DNA from: Elusimicrobiota bacterium
GTDB lineage: Bacteria > Elusimicrobiota > Elusimicrobia > JACQJN01
Assembly (NCBI GenBank): GCA_016205085.1
Contig: JACQJN010000133.1
Span: 1 to 12,145, forward strand
Direction of reading: 5' to 3'
Length of the DNA: 12,145 bases
Below the pieces are notes generated by a model. The model saw nothing but the letters and a program-made list of their open reading frames with translations. It searched no databases and had not been told where the DNA came from. Below, one piece after another: positions 8,005 to 12,145 of this stretch. A program made the translations under genes and the position numbers. Every line of letters starts with the position of its first letter. Within the stretch, counting starts at the first letter, position 1.

Positions 8005-8713
8005 ACTCTCCTCCTATCTCCTGCATTTTCTTTTTCCTAAAACCTGCGTCCACTGCCGCCGAGATTTGGTCATTCAGGAAGAAAATCCCCTCTGCCCGGA
8101 CTGTCTCCGGCAACTGGAACCACTAACTGCCGACCTCACCTGCCAACGCTGCGGTATTCCTCTGCCCTCCGGCGGAGCCCACTGCCACCTATGCCGGAAC
8201 AACAAATTCCAATGCCAGGTGATCCGATCCGCGTTTCTATTCAACCCGCCCCTTCAATCCCTCATCCATGAACTCAAGTACCAAGAGAGAAAATCTTTGG
8301 TCCAGCCCATGGGAATCTGGCTGAGAGAGGCTTTTAAAAAATATCCGGAGATTCACGGAGCCCAGGTGCTGGTCCCGGTGCCCCTCTACCCCGAACGGGA
8401 AAGGCGAAGAGGATTCAACCAATCCCAGCTCCTAGCCGAGGAACTGGTAAAGTCCTCGAGGGCTTTCGTAATCCCCCTGCTAAAACGGATAAGAGCCACG
8501 TCTCCCCAGGTGGATCTCCCCAAATCGCAGAGATTGGAAAATGTGAAAGAGGCCTTTCAGGCAGCGGAAACGGAAAAAATAAGAGGTAAAGAAATCCTTT
8601 TGGTAGATGACGTCTGCACCACGGGAGCCACTTTGGAGGAATGCGCCAAAACTCTTAAAAAGGCGGGAGCCAAGAAGGTGTGCGCTTTTACTTTAGCCAG
8701 ACAGGCCCAATAG
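7991..8713 (+). CDS. comF: ComF family phosphoribosyltransferase-like protein
   Basis: The product has 240 residues, a normal ComF length. The N-terminal half carries the Zn-binding cysteine pairs typical of ComF: C19/C22 (CVHC), C35/C38 (CPDC), C51/C54 (CQRC) and C65/C68 (CHLC). The C-terminal half is a type I phosphoribosyltransferase fold with VPVPLYPERERRRGFNQ (128-144) and the PRPP-binding motif LLVDDVCTTGAT (203-214). ComF proteins act in the cytoplasm and are needed for DNA uptake in transformable bacteria, probably in handling incoming single strands; their biochemical reaction is not settled. The start is TTG at 7991, since no ATG or GTG occurs before the first cysteine pair. GGAG at 7983-7986 sits 4 nt upstream, one of the few Shine-Dalgarno-like sites in the window. 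The start lies within the end of the lipoprotein gene, suggesting translational coupling. No other competence gene is in view. Confidence 0.9.
   Translation: MSQNKLSSYLLHFLFPKTCVHCRRDLVIQEENPLCPDCLRQLEPLTADLTCQRCGIPLPSGGAHCHLCRNNKFQCQVIRSAFLFNPPLQSLIHELKYQERKSLVQPMGIWLREAFKKYPEIHGAQVLVPVPLYPERERRRGFNQSQLLAEELVKSSRAFVIPLLKRIRATSPQVDLPKSQRLENVKEAFQAAETEKIRGKEILLVDDVCTTGATLEECAKTLKKAGAKKVCAFTLARQAQ
8693..8713. other. Tail-to-tail overlap of comF and the histidine kinase gene
   Basis: The comF stop codon (TAG, 8711-8713) lies inside the 3' end of the opposite-strand kinase gene, whose TAA stop is at 8695-8693. The 21-bp overlap leaves no room for separate terminators, and I see no T-run hairpin there. 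Transcripts from both sides would be complementary at their 3' ends. Confidence 0.8.
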
Positions 8714-10534
8714 CCGGCGCCACCAGCTTTCCGGGGCCGATTTTGCGACTCCTCTCTCTTCAGGGGGAGGGATATAGAGCGGCAATGTAAAATGAAAAAC
8801 AGAGCCTTTCCCCACCTCGCTTTCCACCCACATGCGTCCATTGTGCAGATGGATCAGAGCTCGGGCTATGGCCAACCCTAGCCCCGTTCCCTCCACATGC
8901 ATCTCCCCGCTAGCGATCTGCACAAATTTCTCAAACACGCGATTTAATTCACTTTTGGGAATCCCCCTGCCCGTATCCTGAACGGATAAAACCACGGTAC
9001 CCCTATTTTTATCCATCCCCTTCTTAGCCGAGACCGTGATCCGGCCGGGAGATTCCGTGAACTTGATGGCATTCGAAATCAGATTGGTCAAAACCTGCAC
9101 CACCCGCCGCCCATCGGCCATGACCTGAGGCAGCTCCGGCTCCATCGATTCCGTCAGGTCCAGCCCCTTTTTCTTGGCCCAGGGTCTTAAGCCCTCCACC
9201 CCCTCCCGCAGAACATCTTCCGCGTTGGAAGGGACCGGGTGCACCGTCATCTGACCGGATTGTATCTTTGAAAAATCCAGAATCTCGGTGATCATATCCG
9301 CCAAACGCTCGCTATTGCGCACCGCCGTGGCAAATATCCGGCCCTCCTCCGAGCTCATCTTTCCTGAAAATTCTTCCCGCAAAATATCCAGAGCGGAGCG
9401 TATGGAAGTCAAAGGAGCCCTCAATTCATGCGTCACATGCGCCACAAATTCCTGCTGGACATGCAATACCTGCTTGTATTTGGTGACATCCGGAAGGGTA
9501 GCGTAAGTGCCTACGATTTTTCCCTCTTCATTCTGTACCAAAGCGGTGGAAGCCCTCAAGGTTCGGCCCAACTCCTCACTTGTTGTGACCTCCACTTCCT
9601 TGGAGATGGGCCGATCTTTGGGAGTCTCGATCTCCTTGGCCAAAGCCACCGCCTGCTCGTCTTTTTTCACCCACTCCGTCACCGGCTTGCCGGCCGCTTC
9701 CGTCAATTTCTTTCCGGTAATATCTTCCGCTGTGGGATTCATCATCAACACGTTGCCCTGGGCATCCACCACCACCACGCCTTCCGCCATCTTGCTGAGC
9801 ACCTGCTCCGTCCGAACCTGCTCATTGAGCAACCGGTTCTTATCGCTTTCCAACTGTCGGGTGGCTTCCTGAACGCGCTTCTCCAAATCCTCACGGAACT
9901 GAAGCATGACCTTTTCGAAAACCCTTTGGCGATCCTGCTCCCCCTCCACCGCTTGTTCCACCAATTTCCCCACGGACTGCTCAAAAGAAAACTTATCCAG
10001 ATCAATGATCCATTCCGGCGTTCCGGAAGATATCTCCGGCTTTAAGACTGTTTCTTCCGGCACCGCTTCTTCCACATGATCCACCTTCGCGTAGACCGCT
10101 TCATTCACCCGGATATGCAGCACCGATTTCTCAGACAGAAACTTCTGCAGATCGATCTGCTTGGCCACCTCCGGCTTTAAAATAGCCAGCTCATAAAAAG
10201 AGACCAGTTCGGAGGGACGCAGACCCTCTCCCATGCTCAGGCTATGGAGATGAAAGCGGTCAAAAAGGGTGCGGACAGCTCCCGGAATCTGTCCCACGGT
10301 GCAGACCACCAAACCGTTTGCCAGAAATTTATCCTGATCCAAGGCAAAAATCAGCTCTTTTTTTTCCTCCAGTCCTTCCAGCGCCTTCTCAATTAGCTTG
10401 TGGGTCTCCTGGAGAGACTGGATCACGGTGGGGTGCTTCATGTGGTAGAGCGAGATGAGCCCTAAAGTCTTTCCAAACGACTTTAGGATTCCCAGGCAGG
10501 AATCCCGGAATGATTCATTAGACATAGGACCCAC
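8693..10534 (-). CDS. Soluble PAS-domain sensor histidine kinase with an N-terminal helical domain
   Basis: The product has 613 residues and no membrane segment or signal peptide, so it should be a cytoplasmic sensor. Order: residues about 10-125, an N-terminal domain (YHMKHPTV, then FLANGLVV and LSMGEGLRPSEL); about 195-245, coiled coil; about 246-352, PAS domain (GVVVVDAQGNVLMMNPTAEDITG); about 358-425, dimerisation/phosphoacceptor domain with HELRAPL, H369; about 470-586, ATPase domain with N-box N484/N488, DTGRGIP (520-526) and GTGLGL (549-554). All catalytic boxes are intact. The signal sensed is unknown. No response regulator lies in the window, so it is an orphan here. The GTG start at 10534 shares one base with the stop codon of the dehydrogenase gene upstream (TAGTG), implying coupled translation. 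An ATG at 10525, three codons further in, is an equally possible start; neither has a Shine-Dalgarno sequence. Confidence 0.9.
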   Translation of the reverse strand: MGPMSNESFRDSCLGILKSFGKTLGLISLYHMKHPTVIQSLQETHKLIEKALEGLEEKKELIFALDQDKFLANGLVVCTVGQIPGAVRTLFDRFHLHSLSMGEGLRPSELVSFYELAILKPEVAKQIDLQKFLSEKSVLHIRVNEAVYAKVDHVEEAVPEETVLKPEISSGTPEWIIDLDKFSFEQSVGKLVEQAVEGEQDRQRVFEKVMLQFREDLEKRVQEATRQLESDKNRLLNEQVRTEQVLSKMAEGVVVVDAQGNVLMMNPTAEDITGKKLTEAAGKPVTEWVKKDEQAVALAKEIETPKDRPISKEVEVTTSEELGRTLRASTALVQNEEGKIVGTYATLPDVTKYKQVLHVQQEFVAHVTHELRAPLTSIRSALDILREEFSGKMSSEEGRIFATAVRNSERLADMITEILDFSKIQSGQMTVHPVPSNAEDVLREGVEGLRPWAKKKGLDLTESMEPELPQVMADGRRVVQVLTNLISNAIKFTESPGRITVSAKKGMDKNRGTVVLSVQDTGRGIPKSELNRVFEKFVQIASGEMHVEGTGLGLAIARALIHLHNGRMWVESEVGKGSVFHFTLPLYIPPPEERGVAKSAPESWWRRLLGLSG

Positions 10535-11844
10535 TACAATCTAAAGAGGTGGGCGGCCTTGTGGCCCCCTGTCGCCTGACGGGTATCAAAAACCAACCGG
10601 GAAGATTTCACCACGGAATCATAGTCCACTCCGTTGTGAGCCGTGAGGATCACCACACAGTCAAAAGTCCTCAGCATGCGTGGAACCAGTTTTTGGGAAG
10701 TAAAAACCTTCTTTCCCAAACGGATGGAAGGCACGAAGGGATCATGGTATGAAACTTGAACCCCGGACTCGATCAAAAGCTGCATGACATCCAGGGAAGG
10801 AGATTCTCGGTAGTCCGAAACATCCTTCTTATAGGCCATCCCCAACGCCAAAACACGGCTGCCTTTTAAAGCCCTCGCCTTGGTATTGAGGATTCCCGCG
10901 ATGCGTTGAACCACCTGCCGGGGCATGGAGGCGTTGATGACTCCCGCCAATTCAATGAAGCGGGGTTCAAAATTCAAAGCCTTCATCTTCCAAGCCAGAT
11001 AATGGGGATCAATGGGGATGCAGTGTCCACCCAGGCCCGGGCCGGGATAAAAAGGCATGAATCCAAAAGGCTTGCTGGAAGCCGCCTCGATAATCTCCCA
11101 TACATTCAGACCCAAGCGATGGCACATGAGACAAATCTCATTGATGAGCCCTATGTTCACGGCCCGGAATGTGTTTTCTAAGAGCTTGACCATCTCGGCC
11201 GTTTGGGTATTGGAAACGGGGACCACCCTTTCCACAATCTGCCCATAGAGCAGCGCCGCCACCTCCGTGGAAGAAGGGGTCACCCCCCCCACCACCTTGG
11301 GGGTATTGTGGATCTTATACGTTTGATTCCCCGGGTCCACGCGCTCAGGAGAAAAGGCCAGATGAAAATCCACACCCGCCTTGAATCCGCTCTCCTCCAA
11401 AAGAGGAAGCACCAGCTCCTGAGTCGTCCCGGGATAGGTGGTGCTCTCTAAGATGATCACCTGCCCCGGCTTTAAATGACCGCGGACCTGCCGGGCCGCC
11501 GAGAGAATATAGGAAACATCCGGATCGCGGCTCTTTCTTAAAGGGGTGGGCACACAGATGATGACCGCGTCTTGGGCAGAAAGGACCTCGAATTTGTGGT
11601 TGGCGGTCAGTCGATGAGAGGAAACCAGATCTTTCAAAAGATCGGAGTCCACATCCAGAATATAGGACCGGCCCTTCAATATGGAATTTACCCTTTTGGA
11701 ATCCACATCGAACCCGGTGACTTTAAAGCCTTTGAGCGCGAACTCCACCGCCAAGGGAAGACCCACATATCCCAGCCCTATGATGCCGATTCTAGCTTTG
11801 TGGTCGGCGATGAGCTTTTTAAGATTTTGCTCCGAGTGCCTCAT
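10534..11844 (-). CDS. Nucleotide-sugar 6-dehydrogenase, UDP-GlcNAc/UDP-ManNAc dehydrogenase type (WbpA/WecC-like)
   Basis: The product has 436 residues, typical of the UDP-glucose/GDP-mannose dehydrogenase superfamily. These cytoplasmic enzymes oxidise C6 of a nucleotide sugar to a carboxylate with two NAD+, supplying uronic acids for surface polysaccharide. Seen: NAD-binding GIIGLGYVGLPLA (G23, G25, G28), STTYPGTT (134-141), the central helix with K220 and N224 (EMVKLLENTFRAVN), and the active-site cysteine C275 in GPGLGGHCIPIDPHYLAWK. That last motif favours the UDP-N-acetylhexosamine branch (WbpA, TviB, WecC) over UDP-glucose dehydrogenase; which sugar is used cannot be told. The C-terminal domain is complete (LALGMAYKKDVSDYRESP). 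The ATG at 11844 is chosen over an in-frame TTG at 11883, because that TTG is the first part of the predicted -35 box. The gene heads an operon with the histidine kinase. It contains a run of eight G on its coding strand (11290-11283). Confidence 0.92.
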   Translation of the reverse strand: MRHSEQNLKKLIADHKARIGIIGLGYVGLPLAVEFALKGFKVTGFDVDSKRVNSILKGRSYILDVDSDLLKDLVSSHRLTANHKFEVLSAQDAVIICVPTPLRKSRDPDVSYILSAARQVRGHLKPGQVIILESTTYPGTTQELVLPLLEESGFKAGVDFHLAFSPERVDPGNQTYKIHNTPKVVGGVTPSSTEVAALLYGQIVERVVPVSNTQTAEMVKLLENTFRAVNIGLINEICLMCHRLGLNVWEIIEAASSKPFGFMPFYPGPGLGGHCIPIDPHYLAWKMKALNFEPRFIELAGVINASMPRQVVQRIAGILNTKARALKGSRVLALGMAYKKDVSDYRESPSLDVMQLLIESGVQVSYHDPFVPSIRLGKKVFTSQKLVPRMLRTFDCVVILTAHNGVDYDSVVKSSRLVFDTRQATGGHKAAHLFRL

Positions 11845-11854
11845 CCTGTTTAAA

Positions 11855-11883
11855 ATAATAGAACTAATGGCAAGACATGACAA
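11855..11883 (-). promoter_or_regulatory. Promoter of the UDP-N-acetylhexosamine-type dehydrogenase and histidine kinase operon
   Basis: On the minus strand, -35 TTGTCA (11883-11878) and -10 TATTAT (11860-11855) are 17 nt apart, each with five of six consensus positions. The ATG at 11844 follows the -10 box by 10 nt, so the leader would be only a few bases and has no well-placed Shine-Dalgarno sequence. The -35 box overlaps that of the divergent promoter almost completely. Confidence 0.6.
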
Positions 11884-11888
11884 GTCTT
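11872..11888. promoter_or_regulatory. 17-bp palindrome centred on the shared -35 region, candidate operator
   Basis: AAGACATGACAAGTCTT is an odd-length dyad centred on base 11880 with seven of eight pairs complementary. Further symmetry about the same centre joins TAGAA (11859-11863) with TTCTA (11897-11901), at the edges of the two -10 boxes. A dimeric regulator bound here would cover both -35 boxes. The regulator is not identified. Confidence 0.5.
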
Positions 11889-11905
11889 TAGTTAAATTCT
11901 ACAAT
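11877..11905 (+). promoter_or_regulatory. Divergent promoter of the UDP-glucose dehydrogenase-like gene
   Basis: ATGACA (11877-11882) and TACAAT (11900-11905) are 17 nt apart, each with five of six consensus positions. The start codon at 11919 follows the -10 box by 13 nt, so the leader would be about 7 nt, with no Shine-Dalgarno sequence (the bases before the ATG are C-rich). Confidence 0.6.
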
Positions 11906-11918
11906 ACTCCCCGCTCCA

Positions 11919-12145
11919 ATGCCCAAAAAACATACCGTCTGTGTCATCGGCACAGGCTATGTCGGCTTGGTGACAGGGGCCTGTCTGGCTGAACTGGGCA
12001 ACCAGGTCACCTGCATGGACTCGGACGCCAAGAAAATAGCCATGCTTCAGGCCGGCAAAATCCCCATATTTGAACCGGGTTTAGACAAACTGGTCCATAA
12101 AAACGTCAAAGCCAAGCGGTTGTTTTTCTGCAACTCCATCCGGGA
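11919..12145 (+). CDS. UDP-glucose 6-dehydrogenase family protein, N-terminal part (runs off the window)
   Basis: The 75 residues present begin MPKKHTVCVIGTGYVGLVTG, the NAD-binding glycine motif in the form typical of UDP-glucose 6-dehydrogenases (GTGYVGLVTGACLAELGN), followed by the acidic residue that binds the NAD ribose (D34 or D36 in CMDSDAKK) and IPIFEPGLDKLV, the conserved I-PI-EPGL segment of this branch. The enzyme makes UDP-glucuronate for surface polysaccharide. The catalytic cysteine lies beyond the window, so completeness cannot be judged. It is divergent from the other dehydrogenase gene with 74 bp between start codons. The two differ clearly in sequence: this one has GTGYVGLVTG where the other has GLGYVGLPLA, so they are not recent duplicates. 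Confidence 0.88.
   Translation, partial: MPKKHTVCVIGTGYVGLVTGACLAELGNQVTCMDSDAKKIAMLQAGKIPIFEPGLDKLVHKNVKAKRLFFCNSIR

Noticed and set aside
9428..10045. 205-residue plus-strand reading frame opposite the histidine kinase
   Set aside because: It is antisense to a kinase with all catalytic motifs intact; its His/Leu-rich translation is what the complement of such a gene gives, and no family motif is visible.

Overview
The window reads as a piece of chromosome from a diderm bacterium of moderate GC content. The diderm call rests on the C-terminal part of an outer-membrane beta-barrel protein, a lipoprotein and an exported M48-type peptidase. Most genes lack a Shine-Dalgarno sequence. The giant multidomain protein, the SprA-like barrel, the orphan soluble histidine kinase and the nucleotide-sugar dehydrogenases are reminiscent of uncultivated groups such as Omnitrophota or Elusimicrobiota. 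That placement is a guess from gene style; no rRNA or other marker gene is present. There are no tRNAs, CRISPR arrays, transposases or phage genes.

Left part, plus strand: the 3' end of a large outer-membrane barrel gene (2-1387) is followed by a short spacer with inverted repeats and a good promoter (1457-1485). This promoter drives a 1,963-residue gene (1493-7384). The product has a signal peptide, an intact HExxH metallopeptidase domain of the M48 type, more than 1,100 residues of unrecognised helical sequence, and a C-terminal ABC1/AarF/UbiB atypical kinase domain. It is the most unusual object in the window. A small lipoprotein gene (7420-8004) and comF (7991-8713) follow closely, and these three may form one transcription unit.

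Right part, minus strand: a nucleotide-sugar dehydrogenase of the UDP-GlcNAc/UDP-ManNAc 6-dehydrogenase type (10534-11844) is followed, with a one-base overlap, by a soluble PAS-histidine kinase (8693-10534). The kinase gene converges on comF and overlaps it tail to tail by 21 bp. Divergent from the dehydrogenase is the start of a second one, a UDP-glucose 6-dehydrogenase-like gene (11919 to the window end). Both dehydrogenases would supply nucleotide-linked uronic acids for cell-surface polysaccharide.

Regulation: the two divergent promoters appear to share one -35 element, and it lies at the centre of a near-perfect 17-bp palindrome. This suggests mutually exclusive transcription of the two dehydrogenases, possibly with a dedicated regulator. 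In four genes the predicted -10 box lies only 7 to 13 nt from the start codon with no Shine-Dalgarno sequence, so leaderless or ultra-short-leader mRNAs look common here. Two of the longest possible reading frames begin inside promoter elements and were shortened for that reason.
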